Shown piece after piece: positions 39,501 through 51,086 of a DNA stretch of 64,000 bases. Under the pieces are notes generated by a model, which saw only the letters and a list, made by a program, of their open reading frames with translations, was not told the DNA's origin and ran no database searches. The stretch is from Mugil cephalus. Lineage: Eukaryota; Chordata; Actinopteri; Mugiliformes; Mugilidae. A program made the translations under genes and the position numbers. The stretch spans positions 11,088,616-11,152,615 of the forward strand of contig NC_061774.1 of NCBI RefSeq assembly GCF_022458985.1, read 5' to 3'. Each line of letters starts with the position of its first letter. The stretch's first letter is position 1.

Positions 39501-42500
39501 AGTAGGTGATGTCAGGGTAGATCTCCTCACAGCAGTTATACTTGATGTCGTGCTTGTAGCCCGGTGCGTCAATGATCTCCCACTCGCCGCTTTCCCAGAA
39601 GTCTTTTAGGTTGACCTGATGAAGAGAAAAGTTATTTTTAGTGCGTGAAATTTAAAATCCAGGCAGTTTAAAAATACAAACCTGGTTGTAAATTATTCTT
39701 GATAGTTAAAAGACTCTGTTTTAAAAAATTAATCAGGGACCCATTTTAACCAGGATAAGTTTACAACCTTCAAAAAAGATGCGCTCTATAAATATTTCAA
39801 AGTATAGTAAAAAAAAAAAAAAAAAAAAAAATGCCATGTGCTACAAAGCAGACAGCCAGAATCTCTCTTTATCTGACCTTTGAGCCAATGAGCACCAGGT
39901 CGATTTTGGCTTTGTCATAGGTCCAGGAGCCAAACTTCATGGAGCAGTTCTGGTAGTCAAAGGGGAAGTAGGTGATGTCCATGGGGCAGGAGGATTTGAA
40001 GATAGCTGGAGGAACCCAAGTGATTGTACCATCAAACTTCAGCAGAGCCTTGGTCTTGTCCTCTACAAGGAAATCTCCCACAGCACTGTGATAGGTCGAA
40101 TGTTAGGAGAGAATTAATAATGATAGGTTAAGAGTTAGTAAGATAGGAGAGTCATCAGATGGCTAATTACAGCAAACTATGTTAGAGAAATATGCAGAGC
40201 ACACATGATGCAATATTTTAAGTGTATAAATAGCCTCTCAGGCAAAAGAGAAAGCAGAAAATAAATTGTCACTTTAATTATCTTAGAATTAAGCTTGAAG
40301 AAGAGCTCAGCATCAGGGAAGCTCAACATGGACTCCAACAGATCACAATTTGCTCACAAGCTACGTATGTAGCATCCAGAACTGTGACAGGATGTGTCTA
40401 TCCTGTTAACACACCAACTTTGATGCTTTGGTAAGCCTTTAAAGTTTCAGGTTCAATTTTATGCATCAGTCAAAAGCCTCTTTTACACGCACTGACTTCC
40501 TCAAATAGACCTGGAAACAATCCGAAGCTAAAACTCTGTGGTGTTAACTTCTTCTTCTAAAGTTTAAATTATCCCTTTACTTTCTCCTTGTAAAAGTGAC
40601 AGGACCACATAATCCTTCAAATTCTTGCAGATTTTTGCAACAAACAGAGAAATAAAATGCACTGGACTGTGAAAGGTTTCTTTGCATGTGACTGTTATGC
40701 TGAGTTGTTGTGCAAACACCTTTAGCTTTTACACACTAAACCTTACTTGTTGTACAGGACGATATCTGGTCTCCAGATCTTGTTGGACGGGACTCGTATG
40801 AACTCAATCCCATCATACTCAACAGGAGCCCATCTCAGTTTGTAGTCGTTCCATACCTAAAACAATCAGATATTACTTTACATTTATTATGAACATGTTA
40901 TAAAACACAACTCAAGAAAGAAGACGTGACCAGCACTCACATGTCTCAGCCACAGGTTGGTTTCCATAATCTGATTCACCTCATCCTGAAAACGTCAGAC
41001 AGGACCAGTCATCTCAGAATAATGAATATTTTCTTTATTTAAACACAGATATTAATGACACTGTTTCCCTCTTCTTACCACTTTGACGAGCTGAGATATG
41101 GACACCTCAAACTCCACAGTAACCGGATCAGAAACATTCTCCACTGGTCGGATGAACTGGTTGTACCTTCGGAACAACCTCCGAAATAATCTGTCCTCGC
41201 CCTTCGATGAAAAACAACCTGATGAAATAGAGGAGAAAGGGTACGACGTATTAGAGGAAAATAAGCCAATACAATGACATAACACACTGAGAGTATGGAA
41301 AACTATGTGCATTTATTACATTGAAATATGTAGGCCTTGGTAAGTCCTCCAAGATAATAAATGGTGGTAAATTGAATTTAACTCCAATATTACTACAAGT
41401 AGCAGTCATTCAACATTAGTGTCTGTTAGAGCAAATATTTCAGGGACACAGTTCTGAATGTTGGAGCCACGTTTACCAGCAAATAAGAACGTAATATAGA
41501 CAAATATGAAGCCAAACTGAATTCGCTTTACTCTGCTTTTAATTTTTCATTGAGCATACTTTGTTAGAAAGCTATCAACACAATGAAGCAACAAAGAATG
41601 ATGTGTCTTCGGCCAGCGTGACTGCAGAAGTGTAAGATTTGACTCAAGGTTATGTTGGGGAAAATGCCACTAGTAACTCCAGTGCCTACGGTCACGTGCA
41701 GATCCACGCCTGTCCAAGCAGAAAATGTTGCCTCACATGCGACAGCAGACGCTCACGCCACCAGCCTCAGAAACACCACTGTAGTGACTTTAATGAGCTC
41801 CATATCCTCTGCACGTAATGGAAATGGACCTAATCTCTTATTTTTACTTTCTTTATTCCAGTTTTTTCCATTGGATCCTAACTAAACACGAATCGTTTCT
41901 GTTCTCTCAGATTTCACTGTGACTGATTCGTTTTGTTCCAGCTCCAGCGCTGAGGCAAATAGCTGCAAAAGAGCAGAAGCAAATGTCTTCCATCCCAGCT
42001 TTTAAAGTCAAGAAGTGACGTTATTCGATAGTATGAAACCATCAAACCTGCACTTAGTGAGCCGCGTCTTAGAGCGGATGTGCATCAAAAAAAAGGGCAA
42101 GTTGAACACAGTCCATACGAACACAAAAAAAGCCACATTTGCTGAAAAAGGTTTGTTTCCTTGACAACAATAAATAAAACATGGACCCTTAATGGATGGA
42201 TGGATCAAGTCAGTGAACCCCCTGCTAACCAAAAGGCACCGGAAACTGGTTCACTTTTAGATAAGACACTTTTTATCCTTTCAGTTTGTCCTTTTTTCTT
42301 CACTGTCTCAGAAAATATATATATAAAAAATATTATATATACATTATGTTACAGTCCAGTATACTGACACGTTACATGCATTCCTACCAACAAGGTGGAG
42401 ATTTATCTGTTTGCTTTGTTGATCAAAAGGTTTTTTGCAATAAAGAGGTGAGTTTTCTGACCGCCCCTCCTTTTCCCAATGGTGTCAACTTTATTATTTT

Positions 42501-45500
42501 TGTACGTCTAATATAAACTTGGATATTATGAATGATGTTTTCAACTGTCACAAGACACAAAACACATTCATTTTGTAAAGATTTGCTTTCAGTGAGGCTG
42601 GTACTTTAATAAACACTTTTTTAATAAGCTACATATTGAAACAAATATCTCATATTCACTGTTCATACAGCACAGTCATGTAGCTGTTCCATTTATTACC
42701 ATTGAGAGTAAACTTTAATGAGTGTCTTCCAGACATTCCAGCTCACAGTCTGCCTGAATTCTCATTTTGGGAGACTAATACGTTTACTCAAGCTCACAAG
42801 ATTTATTTAGGCACGTCAGGGCACTTATTTTGATGCCAAGTTAATTTATCTGAGGCCTTATTCGAATCTAAAAACTATATTTTAGAAACACGGTGAACAC
42901 AGTGCTTAAGCCAGACATTTTAAATTTAGTTTTAACCTCAAAGAGGACTAGTACAACTACGGTAAAGACAGTCGATTGAGCTTTCAGATTTCAGTCACTA
43001 AAACACAACACTTATGTAATCACAACATCTGGTGCACGGAGTGACAGGACACAAAGGTTAAAATGCGCATGCTGCAGCAAAAATGGGGCATGCGCCACGA
43101 CTGGATGTGTTCCCATAATTTACACACAACACTGAATTTACATAATTCCACTCAGATTGTGGTGAGGTATCATCCTTTCTAAACTTTAGGTAAAGTACAC
43201 GCAGCGATGTGTGAAAGACACACAAGGTAACGAGCTTGTGAGACGTTTGGCAATAGCAAGTGACTCTACTTTCATATACGTTGGCTCGTGCTTCACAAGT
43301 TTCGTTTTAAAAGGTGGACTCTGGAGGATAAGAGGACGCAGGACACTCCTTCTAGGATTTGAACAGCGGCATACATGAAATGCATCCTGGGATACCTGGC
43401 AGCACCAAGGCCACACAAGTTACCTCCCAATGCATCCTTGATAAAACAGGTGGGGCAAGTACACATCCAGGTATTTATACTGTACTTGGTCAGTTGCGTA
43501 CTTTAAATTGGAAGAGGACTCTGGCAGCAGGTGATGATTTTTTCACAAAAGTCCACAAGAAGCAAGTACAGACAAGAACACAGATTAAACTGAGAGCCAA
43601 CAGGGAAACTAGGAACAGGTGAAATCAATAAGGACAGACAAATAGGCAAAGAAATTAAATATTACATATTATTAAGTAACTCCATAAATTTGAACCAAGG
43701 CGACAAAACTCAACACTGCTACAAATCTGCAACACAACTACATCTACAAGTTCCAGTGCAGAGGAGGTTCCTTTATGTAGCGACTTCAAAACTCTTAAGA
43801 AATTTCCTGAGGTCACCGAGTCTTAAAGCTTAATGAAAAGGCTTTTCTCTAGAGACACTTGTGTAATTTCAGCTCTTGGTACCTGCCTTTAAAACCGCGT
43901 CTGCTGAATGATTCACTGCGCGGTCAGAACCTTGTTTAAGCCTCTAATTGGCCGAGGGAAAACCAGGGCAATTATAATCAGTCAATTAATTGGACCTTTT
44001 GTTCATTGTGACCAAAAAAAAAATAATTAATTGAGACAATATTTTTTTCTTCCTCTGTTGGAACAGTGACTCACTTCATTTTTTTTTTGTTATGCCACTG
44101 AAGATTTTAAGCAGCCTCAGTTTAAGGGAACTTAATTATAACCTTTGCACCTTCACCTCAGTTTATTCCACTTCTGCTGCTCGCCACACACCCTCGGTAT
44201 TTAACTTAAGGACTTAATTTGCGTGCTGCCACGGTTAATTTGTAAGTGCGCACGTGAATCTAAAGGCAGGGCTTATCAAGAAACATTCATTAAGACCTCT
44301 CCTCAAGAAGTAAATAAGCGGCGTGTCTCGTATAGAGATCGAGTTAAAATGAAAATCCAGAGCACATGTAGTTCTGACTCAAACTGATTCGACTGTAAAA
44401 TTAAATTTTCAACATAATATGTTTGCGAAATTTGATCACTTATAGGTTTCAGATCAAACTAAATATTAAAATGATGCATCAGCTAGCAAACAGTCCTCTG
44501 TAGTTATGCGTGCACACCGGTGCTTTTGAGCTAAATGCTTATGTCAGCATGCTAACATGCCACGGAAAAAATGCTGACTAGTTGACAGTTGCCATGTTCA
44601 TCATCTCAGTTTAGCACGTTAGCATGCTAAGAATTACGCACCATTGGGATTGCATTAGGTGTCATGTTTCAACCCACACAGAGAAAGTAAGAGCGCTGCA
44701 TGCCATTGTGTCGTCCTATATCCAGTCAGAGCCATTTTGTTGTTAATAAACTCAAGTCCACAGTGCTCGGATAATGTGGATGACTACATCGCTACTACAC
44801 TCAAACAATTTGATTGTTCATCATTTATTCGCCAGAGTTGCCGTAGCAAATCATGACTATTCAGCAGTAAATTCAAAGTACGGCTGAAAATGGCATTGGT
44901 TTCATCAGGTGCTTGATGATAAATTTTGATTGGAACCTACTGATCAAATAATGGTGGAGTTAAAATGACGAGGTGAGACAAAAAATCACCACAGTCACTG
45001 GGAGGCATCATCTAGGAAACAAAAATGTCTGTGTAAAATCTTTGGCATGGCCATACTTACCATCATAAAAAAATATTTTTACCAGGACTCATCACCTTCA
45101 AAATATACCCCCGTCTTTTACCAGCACACATACAACTTTAAAGGAAAGAATCTAATCAAAGCAGACAAAACTGTCTCGGCCCCTGATGATGAAAATCACG
45201 GGAAATCAGCTTCACAGTCGTGTTTCATTTTACCAGGCATGTGCTCCTCTGTTCCCCCGTCTTTGTGACGTGGCATCAAAGTGACAAGCCTTTGTACTGA
45301 TGCAGATGAAGCCAAGTCAAGCAGTCATTTCCCCCTTAAAAAGCCACATTGATTTAGAATTAGCAAGCCAAACAGTGAATCGGTCCCTCGTGACTACAGG
45401 AGCCTGAAGCTGCAGAAAGAACCTTGGCCTGTGGGAGAGCTCTTTGATCAGACATGTGCTTAACACGCTGAGCCTGGGAGCCAGTGGTGGACACTCTGAA

Positions 45501-48500
45501 GGAACTAATTACCCTCCAAAAATACACCACTGACAGTGTGCGAGTGCATCGAAAAGAGACACAAAGAAAGAGAGAGAGAGACGGGGGGAGAGAAGAGATA
45601 GGGGGAGGAAAACTGACAGTAGGAACGAGCGGAGAAAAGCTAGATAAAGTGTCTTTGCTCTCCAGGGTTTGTGATGGCCCGACTGTGACACGCTGAATGA
45701 CGCACAAGAGGATCCGCAGTGATTACTGCGTTGGCCGTGACCATCCCATTAAGCAAATTTGCCTTAACCTACATATATGTGTCTTCATGTATGAGCCTTC
45801 ACCGTACATGTAGCCATGCGTTCCCATGTGTAGGAACATGTTCCTATTTATATACAGTATGTCCATTCACCTTTGATTTGACTCACTCTGTGCAGCATAT
45901 GATTTGTTTTCCACTGGTGCGTGAAATTCAGTGGCGCTTTCATAGGAGAAGATGTGTTAAATTTGAGGTCAGATTCTCCGCAGATATTTGGAGACATTTG
46001 TTCACATTTTTACACAAAGGACTGCATAGATAATCTAACAAGTCGACAATACATTTAAGTGAATCAGTCCAATACTACGTTTACAATCAATGCTCAGAAC
46101 AAAGCTCGGTAAACAGACACGGATCGTTGGCAATGAAAATGAGCTTCAGGCAAATAACCAGCTCAATTTATTTTGTGTGATCGCGTGGCGTGAGTGGAAA
46201 GCCGCCCTGACTCCTTTTTGACATCTTCCAGGACTTGTTCTGGGATGAGGAGCATGGAACACTTCAGTGACACAGAGGTTTAAAAGAGAAGAAGGAATGA
46301 TCTCTGAATGCATCCCTGAGTCCAGATGAATGTTGAAGTCGGACAGGAAACTATGACTGATATAAACCACTTCTATCAACCAGGTCTCAGTTGGTGGCTG
46401 GAGCTGCCAGACAGACTGGAAAAGGGTGTCGAGTAACAGCGTACCGTCTGGAGCAGGAGGTCTGTGGCGTGTTTGTTTGCAGCACTGCAGATACAGCTTC
46501 AGATAACTGAGTAATCAGTACTACGTTCTTCTGCAGTTATACTGGAGCAGTCCTGTCTATCATGCACAATTTACAACTGATGAAATGAATCAAAGAACTT
46601 AAGGGCTTCAAAGCCAAATTTCCATTCAGAGTACCTACTGCAACTGCTGCTTCTATGTGTCTCCCCGTCCACAGTGTGGATTTCCAAGCCTTAGACGTGA
46701 ATAAGTGAATGGAAAATGAATGAATAGCTGGATGTCAAGGCATATATCAAGGACATGAAGTTTAAAGAAGAGAAAATTTGATATCTGCAGACAACTAAAG
46801 GACCATCATGTCACGAGATGCTGAAACAATATTACTTAGAATGAGATGAACATATTTGTAGTTTGCAAACTCATTTAAGTTGCTAATCCTACACATCTGT
46901 TGATAATGCAGGCAACAGATGCGCTGAGCATCCAATTTAACATCTTGAGATCCTTAAAATATAGAATGAAATACATTGTTGTGACCTGTAAAAGCTCACG
47001 GGTCATGTGCTCTCACCTTCACCTCCGCATAGTTCATGAAAACACCAAATCACAAGAGAGACAGAGGCCGGTCACTGGAAAACAGTGAGCCATCGCCAAT
47101 CTCTTGCTCAACCTCACCTCTTACATTTTGTTTCTCACCCTTTCTACCACCATCCTGAAGTGTGACTAAGTTCATTGCCAGCTCAGAAGCCTGGAATATC
47201 CCAGAGGGATCAAGCAGCAGGGCTGTGTGGACCGTGTGTACAAGGGGAATAAGACCTATGAATGTGGTGGTTACACAGCTGGTTGAAGTCAGTTGAAATA
47301 ATCACATGACAATCACGTCAAATGATCCTCAGGCTTCCACACATTTCATAAGCCACAAAGCAACACACACACGCATAGTGTATAGAGTGGCTGTCAGGCT
47401 TTAATACAACCGTATTGCCTCTAGGAACGAAACCAGAGAGCTACGATCCAGTTCTGAGCAAATCTCAGATAAGCGTTTAAGTCTGGAAGAGGGGCAAATA
47501 TGCTTCATGATGCTGCAGTGACAACTCCATCCATGCAGACTTAGATAACGCCAACAGCTTAATATAAACCATTTCTCATGCTGCTCATGGAAAAAAATGA
47601 GTTGATTGTTGCCACACTACAACTTCTATTGATCTGAGACATAGTTGGGCTAACTTTTGGTGTTTTTTGACATATTACCAGCCTGCTATTGAACATCATC
47701 ACACGGCCATCACACAGCTGCAGCCCATTAAAACGCACCATGAAGTGAAACAAAGGGTCAAAGCTGACACATAATGCAGATCAGATCAGTGTGATGCAGG
47801 CTTGGCGGGACATTTCTGCTAGAGATGGTGCAGGCAGGTTGCTGCGAGGAAATGCATCGTGCACTCTTTCCCTCCCCTTATCTTTCCTAAAATATGCTCA
47901 CGTGCACTGCAATCTGTTCCACAGGGTTTGGACTTCATTTTGAATGTCACATCTAAAAACCCCCATGCTGTACAGATCTCTCAATCCTTACCTCCAAGCT
48001 ACTCCAACCAGATTCTATTTTGGACTGAAATACCCCAATCCCATGAACTGCAGGATCAGCATTTCCTCAGTTATGGGCACAAATCGTCCAATCCTGGATG
48101 GCAGGAGACAATACCTTCTGAAGCCCACTAATCGGACCACCACTGGGAGTGTGGGTGTATTTCCGTGTGCGTGTGTGTGTGTTATCTGCATGCACAGCCC
48201 CTGTTCGAAATCATGCAAATGCAGTTAACGGAGGGATTGAGAAATGGAGGGGATGAGGGGAGAGAGTGGGGGTAAAAGAAGAAGGTAAGAGCAAAATCCT
48301 CTCCTTTTTCAGTTTCCCCCCCCTAAAGAGCCAAGCTGACCACATCTAACCAGAAAAAACCCAGACTGGATTTCCTCTCACTAAAATCTGTTCTGCTGTG
48401 AGAGCGCTCACACTCAGCCTTTCAAGTCACAGTTTCCTTTTGAAATTCCCCCCAGTTCAAGGGCAAAGCAGTTGGCTGTAGCAAATCTCTCCAGCTGAAG

Positions 48501-50789
48501 AGAATGACAGAGAACTGAGGGGTGTCCATGCGCCCACGTGTTGTACAGAAACACATCATCGCTTCCCCTCGACTCTGACTCTGTGTCAGGTTTCAGGATG
48601 ATCGAAGGCTGTGTCTTTCACATGATGACTGGAGTGTGACAGTACAAAGGCACTTAGTGCAGCGTGCTAAGTACCACATAAGGGAAGCACTCTCTGTTTC
48701 ACTCAAGGTTTGTGTGAAAGTAATCACAACATTGGTTTAACCCATAGATCGTTTAATTTCTCCTTCTACAGTCTTACCAGTCGGGCGTTTCCAGGAAAAC
48801 ATTTGGTTTATTTGGGATAAACCAAAGGAGAGTTGGGTTGGGTGTTCATGACTGAACAAACTCAACTAAACCTCCCTAAAAAATGCAAACACAGTATCTA
48901 GCCTTCATATTACTATTAAAGACATTACATCTGACTTTCTGAAATGTAAAATGTTTCCCCCTTTTCCTTTGATATTTATTAAATATGTTGATAGTTCAGT
49001 TTGTTATTCCACTGAACACCAAATTTAATGAGGCAGTAATTTGAAAAGAAAGCTAAATTACGTTTGTAACACACTGAGCTGTCATAGTTCATGACTCAAA
49101 TGGAACTGATTTGGTTTGGTTAGCAAAGCTACCATTAAAATGTTCATATTTAATTGTGTCCTATGGTAAATTGATTCATTAATTAATTTTATTATAAAAA
49201 GGAAAATGGACCAGGAAACTGCAAAGCAAAAATACATTTAATTTAAATTATGGCCTGTAAACAAAGCAACTAGTTAATCAACTCGTTCAAATGAACAGCA
49301 GTCACAAAAAAATAGATGCTTAAATTATAAGCATACGCTATATTTAACCAAATGTTGAATACTGCTGTTGTGGTGGGCCTGCCTTTTATACCAATAGCCA
49401 TATTGTGCAGTGAGTTTTGTGCATCGTAGCTGCCTCTGTAGTTACTGATCTCTCCATCATGATATGGCGGGAAAGGGTTAAACTTCAGAATATCCATTAA
49501 AAAAGGATGCAACAGCACATTTTGAAATGTTGAACTGACAGGCGTTAAAGAGCAAAACCACCAGCAAGCACTTAGAGCAAAGTGGATGCCAAAATATATA
49601 TTTACACTTTGAAGGGAGTTATTTTGTCCTGCACGAACTCAAGACGCCAAGAAACCTGTGTTGTCTGTGTCTGTGCAGGTGAGTGAGATGAAAATGGGGA
49701 TTAAAATAAGCATGCGGATAAGGGCATGCAGCACAAAGTTAAGTTTTAAAGAATTTGGCTTTGTCTTGTTGTGAATCACTAGGGAGGCACTTTTATAAAG
49801 GACTTTTATTATTATCTTAACAACTTGCACTCATTTTTCCTACAGCACCTCTGCTCACTAGGTGGTAGATACTGTGCTGTAAACACCTGCTTGCTGAGTT
49901 GTACAGCCTCAGGTCTACCATGATCAAATGTACCTAACCCTGACCTCTGACCTAAGGATGAACGATGCCAGACTTCCACACCTGGTGAACTCAAGGGTGA
50001 AATCACAACTGGCATTTATTGAGCTGCGAAATGTAGAAACGTATGTCATTCATGCGTTGGCTCTTTTTTTCTCTCCATATATAACAGCCTCGCAGAAGCT
50101 CCAGAGCTGATGCACCAGGAATAGTGCAACATGTCATGATCCAGATCATAATCACCTGGGGAAACTAAATCCATCGTGCATGTCAGATAATCACAACTGA
50201 ATTATTTCGTGCGCCAAGATCCCACTGGGAGCTCTGTACTGCGTAACAACGGGTCTATAAGTTTGGGGAGCGAATAAGATATTATGTTTCACGCGCATGT
50301 TGCTATTAGCTGTCTCTCTCACTTTAACGTAATGCAGATTCTGGGATATTGTTACAGTGAAATGTCGAGAACAGCCCTGCTGCTGGATGTGCGCACTTTA
50401 ACTCCCAGAGTAATTTGAAAAGACAAATGTGTTTGGTTTTTTTTTCCATCAACTGTCATATTTGTCATCGTCTCAAATGCACTAAATCGGTACAATCCAT
50501 CTCGCATAATAAAATAAAACAAAGTTTAACCTCCTCTCTCTTGATGGAAATATATCGACATTATTTGCAGTTCGGAAATAAAAGCGCACAAAGGACTTAA
50601 CTTGAGCTGGAGTTTGGATGTGCTTAAAGCTGTAGTGACAACCAAGGTACACTGATGGTTAACACAAGTAATGTAACGGTACATTTTGTGTTGCGGGCTG
50701 CAGGCACCAGTTCAAGCGCGCTGCGCCTTACCTTGCGCTGCGAGGAGCACCAGCAGGAGGACGTTCGTTAGTTTCCCGGCGAAATTCAT
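36586..50789 (-). CDS. chrna6: Neuronal nicotinic receptor subunit alpha-6, complete
   Basis: Agonist-binding alpha subunit of heteropentameric nAChRs found in catecholamine and retinal neurons of vertebrates. Seven exons: 50789-50732, 41218-41079, 40985-40941, 40856-40747, 40085-39878, 39615-38602, 36711-36586; 566 residues (human 494). Signal peptide 1 to about 19; N47VS sequon; [17 protein letters not shown] and SSCPMDIT are alpha-6 rather than alpha-3 signatures. Cys-loop Cys151-Cys165; vicinal Cys215-Cys216 (YNCCEEIY) mark an alpha subunit. M1 about 234-257, M2 about 265-284 (Glu20'), M3 about 295-318, M4 about 537-558 ([14 protein letters not shown]). The M3-M4 loop is enlarged by Gly/Ser runs, a basic NKKRK and a proline run coded by 38770-38850. 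An intron splits the normally single large exon between Lys187 and Val188. Intron 1 is 9.5 kb. Symbol certain at family level; a teleost duplicate suffix cannot be set. Confidence 0.94.
39809..39831. repeat. A23 tract inside the extra chrna6 intron
   Basis: Twenty-three A on + (T on the transcribed sense strand) in the 262-bp intron 39616-39877, which separates the two halves of the usual exon 5. In the sense direction it is an oligo-T tract about 50-70 nt after the donor, not at the acceptor. Confidence 0.9.
41219..50731 (-). other. Intron 1 of chrna6
   Basis: 9.5 kb between the signal-peptide exon and exon 2. It contains a decayed interspersed repeat (about 44510-44960). No internal exon or nested gene was recognised on either strand. 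Long first introns are usual sites of enhancers in this family. Confidence 0.6.
44510..44960. repeat. Decayed common fish interspersed repeat
   Basis: TCAGCATGCTAACATGCC and TTTAGCACGTTAGCATGCTA (partly inverted to each other) followed by AAAGTACGGCTGAAAATGG and ATTGGTTTCATCAGG match the order of words in an abundant fish repeat (GCATGCTAAC ... AAAGTACAGCTGAGGCTGATGG). Ends are not sharp. The family name is not assigned. Confidence 0.5.
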
Positions 50790-50797
50790 CGATACAT
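50786..50797 (-). promoter_or_regulatory. Three-codon upstream ORF overlapping the chrna6 start
   Basis: On the minus strand ATGTATCGATGA reads Met-Tyr-Arg-stop, and its TGA overlaps the chrna6 ATG as ATGA. If the transcript starts upstream of 50797, ribosomes would meet this minimal ORF first and would have to reinitiate or leak past it. Chrna6 Met1 at 50789 is retained because its frame leads into the signal peptide and a phase-1 donor. Confidence 0.55.
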
Positions 50798-51019
50798 CGG
50801 CGCCTGGCGTTGCTTTCGGTGGACAAAAGTTGATTCTTAATGCTTGAGCAATAAATTCTTTTCGGCAACCCGCTGCAGACGTTTACGGGGTCGCAAAATT
50901 AGATCGACATTGTCATTTGCGCTCCCGAGATTGGAGAGGTTGGAGTCGCGGTGCGCTCTGCCGACATGAACAACTTCTGCACGTCCCGCCTCCCCTAGAC
51001 ATCCCCCACTCCCTGTGTC

Positions 51020-51046
51020 CCACACACACACACATACACACACGCA
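51020..51046. repeat. Short CA microsatellite in the chrna6 upstream region
   Basis: CACACACACACACATACACACACGCAC, slightly interrupted, about 230-260 bp upstream of the chrna6 ATG. Confidence 0.8.
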
Positions 51047-51069
51047 CCCAAAGGCCAAACCTGACGACC

Positions 51070-51086
51070 TGACTCACGGTGACTCA
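51070..51086. promoter_or_regulatory. Paired AP-1-type sites upstream of chrna6
   Basis: TGACTCACGGTGACTCA contains two perfect TGACTCA (AP-1/TRE; also the core of NF-E2/Nrf sites) whose starts are exactly 10 bp apart, about one helical turn, some 280 bp upstream of the chrna6 ATG. Binding on one DNA face is plausible; activity is inferred. Confidence 0.5.

Noticed and set aside
36586-50789. Identity as chrna3
   Set aside because: The N-terminal helix ([17 protein letters not shown]), SSCPMDIT and EYDGIEF segments follow alpha-6, and the neighbour is chrnb3 rather than chrna5.
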